Of a stretch of DNA of 64,000 nucleotides, positions 1 through 8,777 are shown in pieces. Both the position numbers and the translations under genes were made by a program. The notes under the pieces were generated by a model, which saw only the letters and a program-made list of their open reading frames with translations, did not search any database and was not told the origin of the DNA. Positions within the stretch are counted from its first letter, which is position 1. Each line of letters starts with the position of its first letter. The stretch is from Oscillospiraceae bacterium (GTDB lineage: Bacteria; Bacillota; Clostridia; Oscillospirales; Ruminococcaceae): NCBI GenBank assembly GCA_017461565.1, contig JAFTXQ010000002.1, positions 62,001 through 126,000 on the forward strand, read 5' to 3'.

Positions 1-344
1 CAGTGGAGAACGCTCAGGAAAACGCAAAGCGCAGTGGCTGCGGTAATGCCGAGTTCATCTGTGCAGACGCAGGACAGGCTGCTTCGCAGCTTGCTCAGCA
101 GGGGCTGAAGCCCGATGTGATAGTTCTTGATCCGCCACGAAAGGGCTGTGACGAGGCTACGCTTTCCGCCTGTGCAGAGATGTCGTCCGAGCGCATCGTG
201 ATGATCTCCTGCAATGCGGCGACCGCCGCAAGAGACTGCAAGCGCCTTGAAGAGCTTGGCTACCGTGCGGTAATGGCGAGGGCATTTGATCTGTTCCCGA
301 GGACGACTCATGTGGAATGCGTTGTGCTTCTGAGCAAAAAATAA
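1..344 (+). CDS. rlmD: 23S rRNA (uracil-5-)-methyltransferase RlmD/RumA family, C-terminal part
   Basis: This is the 3' end of a gene that begins before the window; the reading frame is open to base 1. The fragment holds the catalytic end of a SAM-dependent RNA uracil-C5 methyltransferase: the DPPRKGC loop, the ISCNAATAARD segment whose cysteine is the family nucleophile, and the FPRTTHVECVVLL block with the general-base glutamate. These match the TrmA/RlmD (RumA) family, which methylates uracils such as U1939 in 23S rRNA. The exact target (RlmD or RlmCD type) cannot be told from the fragment, and the N-terminal TRAM and iron-sulphur parts lie outside the window. Confidence 0.9.
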   Translation, partial: VENAQENAKRSGCGNAEFICADAGQAASQLAQQGLKPDVIVLDPPRKGCDEATLSACAEMSSERIVMISCNAATAARDCKRLEELGYRAVMARAFDLFPRTTHVECVVLLSKK

Positions 345-387
345 GCTCAGCGATGATGAGAGCGGTTGATTTCGATGAGGTGATAAA

Positions 388-585
388 ATGGCTCTTGATA
401 AGATCAGGATAATGTGGTCTGTAAGTCTGATCGCAACAGGCATGGCAACATTCATACTGGCAGGCGCCAATGTCATAGGTGCACAGCTGCCTGATATCCT
501 TGTCAGAGTGTTGGGCGTGATAGACCTTGTGGCGCTTCCTGTTCTGGCGTTTTCAACGATAAAGCTTGCAAAGGCGAACAAATAA
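388..585 (+). CDS. Small two-helix membrane protein, function unknown
   Basis: A 65-residue protein with two predicted membrane helices, roughly residues 9-30 and 36-57, and a short basic C-terminus (KLAKANK). The start ATG follows GATGAGGTG a few bases upstream. It lies 43 bases after the methyltransferase gene and just ahead of a lipoprotein gene, so the three may be cotranscribed. I do not recognise the family. The composition is ordinary for a real small membrane protein, with no Lys/Asp-rich antisense look. Confidence 0.6.
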   Translation: MALDKIRIMWSVSLIATGMATFILAGANVIGAQLPDILVRVLGVIDLVALPVLAFSTIKLAKANK

Positions 586-605
586 TATGCAAGGAGGGCG
601 TGCCT

Positions 606-1016
606 GTGAAAAAATATGTAGTTGTCATCCTTGCTTTTTGTTGTGCGTTAAGTCTTGTCGGATGCGCAGACATTACAATATACGGAGCAGAATTGTTTGA
701 AGGATCCGATATTCACAGAATTGAGGTAACATCGCTGCCTGAGGGGTATAATTATTTGTTTGACGGTGCGCAAACGGCTGTTGTTTCCGAGTATCTTGCA
801 GGATTGACTCTGACCTCGGATTTTTCGGAGAACCCCAACGAATACTGTGGTATGACGTGGGTGATCTCGGTAGGATATGAGAATGGTGATATGACTACGA
901 TATATCACTTCGGGAATATGTTTATCCGTGCTGATGACGGTCCGTGGTACAGGATGGACTATGACGAGGCCAAAAGGCTTTCCGAACTGCTTTATGATAC
1001 GGAAGCAGCAGAATGA
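606..1016 (+). CDS. Small lipoprotein, function unknown
   Basis: A 136-residue protein. The N-terminus is a lipoprotein signal: basic KK, a hydrophobic stretch and the lipobox LVGC at about residues 17-20, so the mature protein should begin with a lipidated cysteine on the outer face of the membrane. I prefer the GTG at 606 because the AAGGAGG at 591-597 sits 8 bases upstream. The in-frame GTG at 600 is only two bases from it. The rest of the protein, rich in acidic and aromatic residues, resembles no family I can name. Confidence 0.65.
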   Translation: MKKYVVVILAFCCALSLVGCADITIYGAELFEGSDIHRIEVTSLPEGYNYLFDGAQTAVVSEYLAGLTLTSDFSENPNEYCGMTWVISVGYENGDMTTIYHFGNMFIRADDGPWYRMDYDEAKRLSELLYDTEAAE

Positions 1017-1104
1017 TATTATACTTTTTGGCCGAAAAGCTTTATTGTATAATTTTCGCCAGAGAGGCGATCGGAATATAAAAATAAAATCGGAGGTAAG
1101 TACC

Positions 1105-2565
1105 ATGAAAACCAGCGAAGAAAAGCAACTCGCAAAGCAGCAGCGTGCAGAAAAGCGTGCGGCAAAAAAGCAGATCAGAGAACAGGGCGTCAAAAAGCCC
1201 ATTACACATGAGAAGATCTTCAAGATAATGCTTTGGGTGACATTCATCGTGGCAGGCGCATTTTTTGTCATCAATCTCATAAAGCTGAATGTTCCGGGCA
1301 TTATTGCGATCGGCGGCAGTATCGTTGCATTTATCGTAACGCTGCTTATCATGAAATGGCGCCATACCAGAATGGTCACCAAGGAATTCGTTCTTGGTAT
1401 TGCTCTGGAGCTTATCATTTTTGCGATCTCCTTGTTCAGCGGCGAGAGCTACAGCGACGATTTTCCGATGTTCCTTGCCGTTATCGGTATGACGGGTATG
1501 TACATGGAGCCGAATTTCACAAAGGTGCAGATCGTTGTTGCGGATGTGCTGTTGACTATCATGTATATTATCAATCCCGGCAAGGCTGAAAGCCTCTCAC
1601 AGTACATACTTTGTATGGTGATATTTACGCTGGCAGCAGTTCTTGTGCTTCTGACCATCAAGCGTGGACGCTCCTTTATCGATATGAACCGTGAGCAGGC
1701 GCTGAAATCCGAGGAGCTGCTCTGGTCAATGCGTGAAATGGGTGAAAAGCTTGAGATGGACTTCAAAAAGTCCTCTGAGCGCATCGCCGATGGCACCAGA
1801 AACCTTGAAAAGGGCTCTGTTACAGTTATCCGTGGCGCTAGCGAGGTGTCTGACAGCTGCGGCAGTGTACAGGACAAGATACACAAGACTTCCGGCAACA
1901 TCAGCGAGCTTAACGATCAGGTGAAGAAGTTTGAGACTGCCCTTTCCGAGAACGGCACAAATATGCACGCTATGACAGTGCAGCTTGACGCTGTCAATGA
2001 TATCATTGAAAAGACCAGCAAGGCTGTAAGCGATATGAAGACCCAGATGAATGAGGTAGCTGCTATTGCAGAGCAGCTGGGTAACATCTCCTTCAAGACT
2101 ACGCTGCTTTCTCTTAACGCTTCCGTCGAGGCTTCCCATGCAGGCAGTGCAGGTGCAGGCTTTGCGGTGGTAGCGTCTGAGATGAAGGAGCTTTCCGAAA
2201 ACAGCGACCGCTTCTCTGAGAGAGTTTCCGAGGTGGTAAGCCATCTGCTGATGCAGGTAGAGACCATCTCCGAGCAGTTTGAGAGCAGCACACGTGCTAT
2301 TCAGCGTTCCGAAGCTACTATGACGGAGCTTCAGGACAGCTTTGATCATCTGACAGACCGTTTCGGTTCCCTTTATAAGAATATCGAGGAGCAGACAGAG
2401 AATGTTGCCGATGTGGACTCTATATTCCGTGAGCTGAAGCAGAGAGTTGCCGAGATGAAGCACGATTCTGCGGCAAACAAGTCTGCTGTTGAAAAGATCG
2501 TTGTTGCTATGGATGATTACAGAGAGAGTATCGGTAAGGTCATAGAAAATACAAAGGTAAGCTGA
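1105..2565 (+). CDS. Methyl-accepting chemotaxis-like protein with six membrane helices
   Basis: A 486-residue receptor. Residues 1-38 are highly charged and probably cytoplasmic. About 41-190 hold six closely spaced membrane helices with no large extracellular sensor. The remainder is a long coiled coil ending in a chemoreceptor signalling hairpin. The tip near residues 320-360 reads ISFKTTLLSLNASVEASHAG followed by GFAVVASEM, a diverged form of the canonical QTNLLALNAAIEAARAGE / GFAVVAxEVRKLA. There is no visible HAMP domain. The start at 1105 follows CGGAGG at 1091-1096; the reading frame upstream of it overlaps the lipoprotein gene and is not needed. It could signal to the flagellar machinery encoded at 41-64 kb, but that is inference. 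Confidence 0.85.
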   Translation: MKTSEEKQLAKQQRAEKRAAKKQIREQGVKKPITHEKIFKIMLWVTFIVAGAFFVINLIKLNVPGIIAIGGSIVAFIVTLLIMKWRHTRMVTKEFVLGIALELIIFAISLFSGESYSDDFPMFLAVIGMTGMYMEPNFTKVQIVVADVLLTIMYIINPGKAESLSQYILCMVIFTLAAVLVLLTIKRGRSFIDMNREQALKSEELLWSMREMGEKLEMDFKKSSERIADGTRNLEKGSVTVIRGASEVSDSCGSVQDKIHKTSGNISELNDQVKKFETALSENGTNMHAMTVQLDAVNDIIEKTSKAVSDMKTQMNEVAAIAEQLGNISFKTTLLSLNASVEASHAGSAGAGFAVVASEMKELSENSDRFSERVSEVVSHLLMQVETISEQFESSTRAIQRSEATMTELQDSFDHLTDRFGSLYKNIEEQTENVADVDSIFRELKQRVAEMKHDSAANKSAVEKIVVAMDDYRESIGKVIENTKVS

Positions 2566-2604
2566 GTCTGCCTGTGATAGTCCTGTCCCTGCGGAGGTGG
2601 TACT

Positions 2605-2931
2605 GTGAACAGAGTAAAGGTATGGTGTCTGTATTCATTATACGCTGTCCTTTTTGCCGTGGTCTTTGCGGTGATGCTCGCAGTGCTTTCGGCGGCGGTA
2701 ATATGTATACCGTTGGGTATACTTTTTGCGGTGCTGGGCGGCGGTATGCTGATATTTGACGCAGATTTTATACTTACAGAGCTTTCGCCGCTGCTTATGC
2801 TGTTCGGCGGTCTGTGTGCGGCGAGTCTTTCTGCGTGCATAGGATTGCTGTGCGTAAAGGCAGGGTATGCAGTGGCAAGGCTGTTTCTCGTGGTGCGCAG
2901 GCGCTGTGACAGGCTGAGAGGATGGCGATGA
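2605..2931 (+). CDS. Small membrane protein upstream of DUF4097-type gene
   Basis: A 108-residue protein with a GTG start behind GGAGGTGG. It has about three hydrophobic segments (residues 8-32, 34-50 and 60-95) and an arginine-rich C-terminus (VVRRRCDRLRGWR). The stop overlaps the next gene in an ATGA arrangement, so the two are translationally coupled. The size and position recall the membrane part of DUF1700 proteins, which often precede DUF4097 genes, but the N-terminal DUF1700 soluble segment is missing and no PadR regulator is beside it. Function unknown. Confidence 0.6.
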   Translation: MNRVKVWCLYSLYAVLFAVVFAVMLAVLSAAVICIPLGILFAVLGGGMLIFDADFILTELSPLLMLFGGLCAASLSACIGLLCVKAGYAVARLFLVVRRRCDRLRGWR

Positions 2932-3668
2932 TGAACAGGGTATTAAATCGTCTTATCATCGTCACGGCAGCGCTTACGCTGGTGTTTGGCGTCTGCACGT
3001 GGCTGTTGCGTGACAGCAGAGGAAACGCTGAGTATTATCGGGGCAGCAACTCCGTTGAGTGCTGCGAATACATCGAGATAGATCTGTTAAAGACGGATGT
3101 GCGGCTAATACCATACAGCGGCGACAGGATAAAGTTTGAATACACCAGTATGGTGCCTATCACTGTAATGAAGGGCGATAACCGTATCGTTATAACCGAG
3201 AGCGATGAGTTTGTGCTTTCGTTTATGACAGGCGACTCGTCAAGGTTTGTGCTTGATCTTTACCTGCCCAGGGAGGAATACAGGAGCATCACAGTCTATA
3301 CATCTTCAGGGGATGTATATATGGGCGGAGTGAGGAGCGGCACTGTTTCCGTAGTCACCAAAAGCGGCTCGATAACATCGGAAAATACACGCTCGGCGGT
3401 AAAGCTTGTCAGCGGCAGCGGAAATATCCTGCTGGATTTTGATAAAGTGGTTGCTGCAAGCAGCATAGAGACAAGAAGCGGCAATGCCGATCTTATATTC
3501 CCCAAGGGAAGCTCGGTGGCGCTGAGCTATGAGACTGAGACAGGCATTTTCCGTTCCGAGCTTATAAGCGGAAGCGTAAGAGGCAGTTATATGTACAGCT
3601 TCAACGGCGGTGCGGAGCTTATCGGTGCCGATGTCGGCAGCGGGATAATGACAGTGAGTGAAAAATAG
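2928..3668 (+). CDS. DUF4097-type membrane-anchored beta-repeat protein
   Basis: About 246 residues. One N-terminal membrane anchor (residues 5-27) is followed by an extracytoplasmic domain of short repeated strands such as SSGDVYMGGVRSGTVSVVTK, SGSITSENTRS and SGSGNILLDF. This alternating SGS/SGD pattern is typical of DUF4097/adhesin-like beta-solenoid proteins. Three in-frame ATG codons lie at 2922, 2928 and 2931. The first overlaps the likely ribosome binding site GAGAGGA, so 2928 (ATGA overlap with the previous stop) or 2931 is the real start. Role unknown; DUF4097 proteins are usually envelope-associated. Confidence 0.7.
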   Translation: MMNRVLNRLIIVTAALTLVFGVCTWLLRDSRGNAEYYRGSNSVECCEYIEIDLLKTDVRLIPYSGDRIKFEYTSMVPITVMKGDNRIVITESDEFVLSFMTGDSSRFVLDLYLPREEYRSITVYTSSGDVYMGGVRSGTVSVVTKSGSITSENTRSAVKLVSGSGNILLDFDKVVAASSIETRSGNADLIFPKGSSVALSYETETGIFRSELISGSVRGSYMYSFNGGAELIGADVGSGIMTVSEK

Positions 3669-3697
3669 ACCCTTTTTCGGACAAAAAAGGAGGAATT

Positions 3698-4105
3698 ATG
3701 AAAAATTACAGACAGGTGCTTACAGTGCAATCGGAGGAGCGGGAGCAGTTTTTCAATCTTTCCTACGAGGTTGAGGAGTGCGTGCGTCACAGCATGGTAA
3801 GCGACGGTATCTGCGTGGTAATATCACAGCATTGCACCTCGGCGGTATTCCTTGATAAGGACAGCGAGGATCTTTATAAGGACTGGAGCAGGCTGCTTGC
3901 TTCGGTAGCGCACGAGGAGACCGAATATAAGGTGGATTATTCTCCTGCGGGCTGCGCACATCTTAAGCAGATACTTCTTGGGTCTTCGGTGACGATACCG
4001 ATATCCGACGGCAAGCTTGAGCTTGGACCACGTCAGTATATCATGTACGGTGATTTTGACGGATGCCGTGAAAAAGAAGTAGTAGTCAAGATCATAGGAG
4101 AATGA
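3698..4105 (+). CDS. YjbQ/UPF0047 family protein
   Basis: A 135-residue protein matching the YjbQ (UPF0047) family over its full usual length. Family marks are HCTSAVF in place of the usual HTSAA, the segment AGCAHLKQILLGSSVTIPI, and ELGPRQYIMYGDFDGCREKEVVV near the C-terminus. Some members have weak thiamine-phosphate synthase activity, but the physiological role is not settled. AAGGAGG precedes the ATG closely. It is followed after 7 bases by a glycosyltransferase gene, so it probably shares that transcript. The third residue of the AHxxA motif and the spacing agree with the family; catalytic competence is unproven. Confidence 0.85.
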   Translation: MKNYRQVLTVQSEEREQFFNLSYEVEECVRHSMVSDGICVVISQHCTSAVFLDKDSEDLYKDWSRLLASVAHEETEYKVDYSPAGCAHLKQILLGSSVTIPISDGKLELGPRQYIMYGDFDGCREKEVVVKIIGE

Positions 4106-4112
4106 TTTTTAA

Positions 4113-5060
4113 ATGCTTTCCGTAGTAATACCTGCATATAACGAGCAGGAGAACATAAAAAACACCGCTTCAGTGGTCGCCGGAATACTGACCGAAGCGG
4201 AGATAGAGTATGAGATAGTTTTTGTGGATGACGGCTCAAAGGACGATACATGGAACGAGATATCGGAAGCTTCAAGGCAGGATCCCTGTGTATGCGGAGT
4301 GCGCTTTTCAAGAAACTTCGGTAAAGAGGGCGCTATCTTTGCTGGCCTTCGTGCTGCGTCGGGAGATTGTGTTGTGCTTATAGACTGCGATCTTCAGCAT
4401 CCGCCTGAGCTTATCCCCGGAATGTACGATATGTGGGAAAGCGGCGCAGAGGTGGTGGAAGCGGTAAAGGCGTCCCGTGGCAAGGAGGGGCTTCTGTATA
4501 AGCTGTTTGCCAAGAGCTTTTATAAGATGATGAAATCCTCTTCAGGTATCGATCTTGACGGTGCAAGTGATTTTAAACTGCTTGACCGCCGTGCTGTGGA
4601 TGCTCTGAATGAGCTGCCCGAGCGGCTTACGTTCTTCCGTGCGCTTTCAAGCTGGGTAGGCTTCCGCACCGAAAAGATAGAATTTGATGTAAAGCCACGT
4701 GCAGCAGGTAAGACAAAGTGGAATTTCTCCAAGCTTTTCAAGTTTGCTGTGAACTCAATAACTTCGTTCACTAATCTGCCTATACACCTTATCACTGTTG
4801 TAGGCGTTGTTTTTGGAGTTTTTGCCGCTATACTCGGCGTGCAGACGCTTGTAAACTATTTCAGCGGTGCTGCGCAGGAAGGCTTTTCCACTGTTATCCT
4901 GCTTATACTTATCGTAGGTGCGTGCGTGCTTGTCGGTATAGGCGTAATAGGCTTCTATCTTTCCAAGATATACGAGGAGATAAAGCAACGCCCACGCTAT
5001 ATCGTATCGGAGCGTGTAGGGACACATCGCAGGAACGGAAAGGATGACAACGGCAAATGA
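4113..5060 (+). CDS. Family 2 glycosyltransferase, GtrB/dolichol-phosphate-sugar synthase-like
   Basis: A 315-residue GT2 enzyme that should transfer a sugar from a nucleotide donor to undecaprenyl phosphate at the cytoplasmic face. VDDGS at about 38-42 binds the nucleotide. DCDLQHPPE at about 91-99 carries the DxD-like metal site. The GKTKWNFSKLFKFA segment marks the bactoprenol/dolichol-phosphate branch. Two C-terminal membrane helices (about 225-255 and 268-292) and a closing RPRYIV motif complete the GtrB architecture. It overlaps the next gene, a YfhO protein, by 4 bases, which suggests the lipid-linked sugar made here is used by the YfhO product. The sugar is unknown. Confidence 0.88.
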   Translation: MLSVVIPAYNEQENIKNTASVVAGILTEAEIEYEIVFVDDGSKDDTWNEISEASRQDPCVCGVRFSRNFGKEGAIFAGLRAASGDCVVLIDCDLQHPPELIPGMYDMWESGAEVVEAVKASRGKEGLLYKLFAKSFYKMMKSSSGIDLDGASDFKLLDRRAVDALNELPERLTFFRALSSWVGFRTEKIEFDVKPRAAGKTKWNFSKLFKFAVNSITSFTNLPIHLITVVGVVFGVFAAILGVQTLVNYFSGAAQEGFSTVILLILIVGACVLVGIGVIGFYLSKIYEEIKQRPRYIVSERVGTHRRNGKDDNGK

Positions 5061-7828
5061 GCAATGAAACTGCCTCGGTGGCAAAAAGTACCCGTGCGGC
5101 GGATGTTATCAGGGCTGCGCTTCTGAAGATATGGCGGTTTGTTCTGACAAATCACGTATATTTTCTTGCGTTTCTTCTGCCTGCCGCCATAATGTTTGTG
5201 GCATATATTTTGTTCGGAGTGTGGCCGTTTGGTGAGCGCTCCGTGCTTTCTCTTGACCTCAATGCGCAGTACGTCTATTATTATGACTATATGTACGATG
5301 TGCTGGCAGGGGAAGAGAGCCTGTTTTACAGCTGGAGCAGAAACCTTTCGGGCGAGTTTGCGGGAATAATCGGTTATTACCTTGCAAGTCCTTTCAATTT
5401 CCTTGTATGGCTGTGGGACAGAAAATGGATAACCGAAGGTCTGCTGACCATGATACTGGCTAAGGCAGCGGCTTCGGGACTTACTGCGGCATTTCTGCTT
5501 AAAAAGCACCGTGGATACAATGATACAACTTCGCTGATATTCTCTGTGATGTATGCGCTGTGCGGATTTTTCGTAGTGCAGACCATGAACCCGATGTGGC
5601 TTGACGGAATAGTAGGTCTGCCGCTTGTTGTGATAGGCGTTGAGCGTGTATGTGACAAGCGTCGGTTCAAGCTGTATGTGCTGTCGCTTGTTTACGTTTT
5701 TGTTGCAAATTTCTATATCGGCTATATGATCGGTATTTTTTCGGCGCTGTATTTCCTGTACTATCTTGCTTCGGGCAAGAGCACAAACAAGCGCTTCGGC
5801 GAATACTGCGGCGCAACGCTGATGTACGGCAGCGCTTCGGTGGCTGCGATACTTATGTCCTGCTTCATGATACTGCCTGTTTACAAGTCACTGTCAAACG
5901 GAAAGTTCACTTTCACCGAGCCGGACTTCTCACTTGCGGAGAGCTTTGATATTTCGGAGATATTTATAAAGCTGTTTCCTACCACCTATGATACCGTGCG
6001 CATGGAGGGTATGCCCGCTATCTATGCGGGAACTCTGGCGCTTGTATTTGCTGTGATCTATTTCATCAGCCACAGGATATCCGCCCGTGAAAGGATATCG
6101 GGCGCAGTGCTTTTAGGCGTTATGGTGCTGTGTATGTATATCCGTCCTGTTGATATGCTGTGGCACGGCGGTCAGATGCCGAACTGGCTCCCTTATCGAT
6201 ATTCCTTTGTGATAAGTCTGCTTGTGATATTGTTCGGTGCACAGGCATTCGACAAAATAAAGAGCGTGCGCAGCAAAAGCTTCGGTATCACATTCGGTAT
6301 ACTGCTGGCAGTGCTGCTGTATGTGGATCTCAATGATGAGAACGAGTTTTATGACGCAGTGCTGACTGTTGCGATACCGTTGGTGATACTTGCTATCATC
6401 TGCATTTCGGCATATTGTTATAAAAAATACCACAACACCGTTGGTATGAAGATATCGCTTGCGGTGCTGGTGTGTGCGGAGTGCCTGCTCAACACTACAA
6501 TGTCGCTGTATCAGATGCACACGGATATCGTGTTCAGTAATCGTGCGACCTATCGCTGGGATATCCCCTACACGAGAGAGGTAACGGAGCAGGTACATGA
6601 GCTGGATGATGGCTTCTACCGCATGGAAAAGACCTATCACCGCTGTGTCAATGATCCGATAGCGCTCCGTATGTACGGAATGAGCCATAGCTCCAGTACG
6701 CTGAATTCAAGATCGCTCGAGCTGCTTAAGAGGCTCGGCTTCTCATCACGTGAGCATTATTCCCGTTATGACGGTGCCACTGTGCTGACGGATGACGTAT
6801 TCGGCGTGAAGTACGTGCTGGCAAAGGATGAAAGCTCTGTTCCGTATACAGAAAAGCTTGGCGTAGAGAGCGACCAGGGCATAGAAGCGTTTGTTAATAC
6901 CGACGCTTTGGGCATGGCTTATCTTGCGGACAGCAATGTGCTTTATATCCCTGTTGAGAATTATGTGGTAGATAAGACTACTGACACGGATATAGTTGAG
7001 ATAGAACAGCCCTTCCTGCTCCAGAACGAGCTTGCAAAGGCGCTTGTGGGAGAGGATCAGCAGGACATATTCCTGCCTGTGATGGATCTTGAGTTCGACA
7101 GTGAGAATATACGTGTAGGAACTACCACTGACGCACATCACAGCTACCGCAAAAAAGCAGAGGACGAGGAGGCGTGGATAGCCTATACCGTAACTGCACA
7201 GGCGGACGGTCCGATATATATGTATCTTCCGACAAAGTATGAGCGTCAGACAAAGCTTACCATTGACGGCGATTACAAGGGCACCTACTTCAAATACGAG
7301 AATTATGGAATAAAATATCTCGGCACTTATAAAGAGGGCGACAGCTTTGAGATGCGCCTTACACTCTATGAAGATGCGGTGTACTATAAAGAGGCACAGT
7401 TCTACTATGCCGACATGACTGCTATGGAGCAGTTCAGACAAGCAATGGCGGAGCGCAATTCTGTCACCACGCTTAGGCGCACCTCGGGCGATAGCTTAGA
7501 GCTTACTGTCAATGCCGCAGAGGACTGCGTGCTGTTTACAACTATCCCTGCCGAGGAGGGCTGGACAGTGTATGTTGACGGAGTTGAAACGCAGTGGACA
7601 ACTTCGCTGGACGAGGCGCTTATCGCAGTTCCTGTGACTGCCGGAGAGCATACGATAATATTGGATTTCTTCCCCGCAGGACTGAAGCTGGGATTGGTGT
7701 TCACCTTCAGCGGCGCATTGCTTTTTGTGATAATGATACTGACTTGCCGTGTCATGACGGTCAGAAAGACAGCGCCTGCCGAACCGACAGATGAAATATC
7801 GGAAGGACCCGAGCAGGATATCGAATAA
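5057..7828 (+). CDS. YfhO family polytopic membrane protein (GT-C-like)
   Basis: A 923-residue integral membrane protein of the YfhO family. It has about a dozen membrane helices in its first 500 residues, a large extracytoplasmic region of about 500-875, and a last helix near 877-900. Family features are the N-terminal VWPFGERSVLSLDLNAQYV segment (the sugar-acceptor loop region with acidic residues), MNPMWLDGIVGLPL, and LWHGGQMPNWLPYRYSF. YfhO proteins of Gram-positives are GT-C-like and are needed for glycosylation of teichoic acids using undecaprenyl-linked sugar. The overlapping upstream glycosyltransferase fits that role. It ends just before a strong hairpin terminator shared with the convergent gene. 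Confidence 0.85.
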   Translation: MSNETASVAKSTRAADVIRAALLKIWRFVLTNHVYFLAFLLPAAIMFVAYILFGVWPFGERSVLSLDLNAQYVYYYDYMYDVLAGEESLFYSWSRNLSGEFAGIIGYYLASPFNFLVWLWDRKWITEGLLTMILAKAAASGLTAAFLLKKHRGYNDTTSLIFSVMYALCGFFVVQTMNPMWLDGIVGLPLVVIGVERVCDKRRFKLYVLSLVYVFVANFYIGYMIGIFSALYFLYYLASGKSTNKRFGEYCGATLMYGSASVAAILMSCFMILPVYKSLSNGKFTFTEPDFSLAESFDISEIFIKLFPTTYDTVRMEGMPAIYAGTLALVFAVIYFISHRISARERISGAVLLGVMVLCMYIRPVDMLWHGGQMPNWLPYRYSFVISLLVILFGAQAFDKIKSVRSKSFGITFGILLAVLLYVDLNDENEFYDAVLTVAIPLVILAIICISAYCYKKYHNTVGMKISLAVLVCAECLLNTTMSLYQMHTDIVFSNRATYRWDIPYTREVTEQVHELDDGFYRMEKTYHRCVNDPIALRMYGMSHSSSTLNSRSLELLKRLGFSSREHYSRYDGATVLTDDVFGVKYVLAKDESSVPYTEKLGVESDQGIEAFVNTDALGMAYLADSNVLYIPVENYVVDKTTDTDIVEIEQPFLLQNELAKALVGEDQQDIFLPVMDLEFDSENIRVGTTTDAHHSYRKKAEDEEAWIAYTVTAQADGPIYMYLPTKYERQTKLTIDGDYKGTYFKYENYGIKYLGTYKEGDSFEMRLTLYEDAVYYKEAQFYYADMTAMEQFRQAMAERNSVTTLRRTSGDSLELTVNAAEDCVLFTTIPAEEGWTVYVDGVETQWTTSLDEALIAVPVTAGEHTIILDFFPAGLKLGLVFTFSGALLFVIMILTCRVMTVRKTAPAEPTDEISEGPEQDIE

Positions 7829-7832
7829 CAAA

Positions 7833-7864
7833 ACTCCCCGTGAGGCATGTGCTTCATGGGGAGT
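7833..7864. terminator. Bidirectional terminator between convergent genes
   Basis: A near-perfect inverted repeat of 14-15 bases, arms 7833-7847 and 7850-7864, with a four-base loop and two G-U pairs. It starts 5 bases after the yfhO stop and ends 8 bases before the stop of the convergent isomerase gene. AAA on the left side and CTTT on the right allow termination in both directions. Confidence 0.85.
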
Positions 7865-7871
7865 CGCTTTA

Positions 7872-8663
7872 TCATAAATTGAGGGCGCTGCTTATTTCAA
7901 GCAGGCGGTCTGCGCTGTTTTTGAGCTCGGAAAATGTGTCATAATTGCTTCGGTACAGTTCCACGATGTAGTTTCCGTCAAAGCCGTTTGCCGCCATTCT
8001 TTCAAAGAGCGCCCTGAAATCAAAGCTGCCCTTGCCGACAGGCAGACAATCACGGTCTGCGTCTGCGTCGCTGACATGACAGTGGATGATCTTATCGGAG
8101 AGAGCGTCTACGTAATCCGATACATTCTCGCCGCTGCGGCGCACCTGCTTAAGATCAAGCACGAAGGCGGCGTACTCGCCAAGCTCTTGTTTCAGCATTT
8201 TAAGAAAATCCAGCCTGCCGCTGAGGCAGTAGCATACATTCTCCTGCGCCACGGTAACTCCGTATTCCCTTCCAGCCTCAGCAAGCATACGGAACTGCTT
8301 GACATAATGTCGGGGCTCACACTTAGAGCTTGCTATCGCACCATGAAGGACGAATATTTTGGCGCCAAGCTTCTTCATGCTCTCGAAAAAGCCACGGTAC
8401 AGCGAGAGCATCTCGTTTATCCTGCGGTCGTACTCCGAGAACAGGAACACCGACTCCATCGGAGATGAGAAAGGGTGAAAGGAAGGTACTGATATGTTGT
8501 TTTCCTCTGCCATTCGCTTTATCATTGAGATATAAGGCTCCTGCCCTTCGCAGGTGCTGTTTGCAAATATCTCTATATTCTTTATGCCAAGTGAGGCAAG
8601 CTCACTGAAAGCGTCCTCTACATGCAGAGGATAGAGAGAAGCAGTGGAAACACCAATATTCAT
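7872..8663 (-). CDS. Sugar phosphate isomerase/epimerase-like TIM-barrel protein
   Basis: A 263-residue xylose-isomerase-like TIM barrel (AP endonuclease 2 superfamily). Strand ends with likely metal ligands are FVLHGA, VAQENV (glutamate), FVLDLKQVRRSG (aspartate), IHCHVSDAD (histidine) and NYIVELY (glutamate). GKGSFDF is the usual phosphate-side loop. Members isomerise or epimerise sugars, inositols or hydroxypyruvate; the substrate here cannot be predicted. The ATG follows GGAGGTGACGTA. It is monocistronic, with its own promoter at 8699-8727 and a terminator shared with yfhO. Confidence 0.82.
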   Translation of the reverse strand: MNIGVSTASLYPLHVEDAFSELASLGIKNIEIFANSTCEGQEPYISMIKRMAEENNISVPSFHPFSSPMESVFLFSEYDRRINEMLSLYRGFFESMKKLGAKIFVLHGAIASSKCEPRHYVKQFRMLAEAGREYGVTVAQENVCYCLSGRLDFLKMLKQELGEYAAFVLDLKQVRRSGENVSDYVDALSDKIIHCHVSDADADRDCLPVGKGSFDFRALFERMAANGFDGNYIVELYRSNYDTFSELKNSADRLLEISSALNL

Positions 8664-8698
8664 TACGTCACCTCCGACCGATATTATTATCTATTAAA

Positions 8699-8727
8699 AT
8701 AATAACACATATCCGATATAATTGCAA
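8699..8727 (-). promoter_or_regulatory. Sigma-A promoter of the isomerase gene
   Basis: Read on the minus strand, TTGCAA (8722-8727) is followed after 17 bases by TATTAT (8699-8704). The predicted start of transcription near 8692 leaves a leader of about 30 bases that contains GGAGGTGA before the ATG. Confidence 0.65.
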
Positions 8728-8777
8728 TAGTTTTTTGTGGATATTTCAAATTAATGGCATATAACACGACAGAACGG

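Noticed and set aside
1025-1053. Promoter ahead of the chemoreceptor gene (TATAAT at 1048-1053)
   Set aside because: The -35 position (TTTTTG) matches poorly; kept only as a weak possibility.
648-1418. A 256-codon leftward open frame across the lipoprotein and chemoreceptor genes
   Set aside because: It crosses two well-supported genes, lacks a ribosome binding site and resembles no protein.
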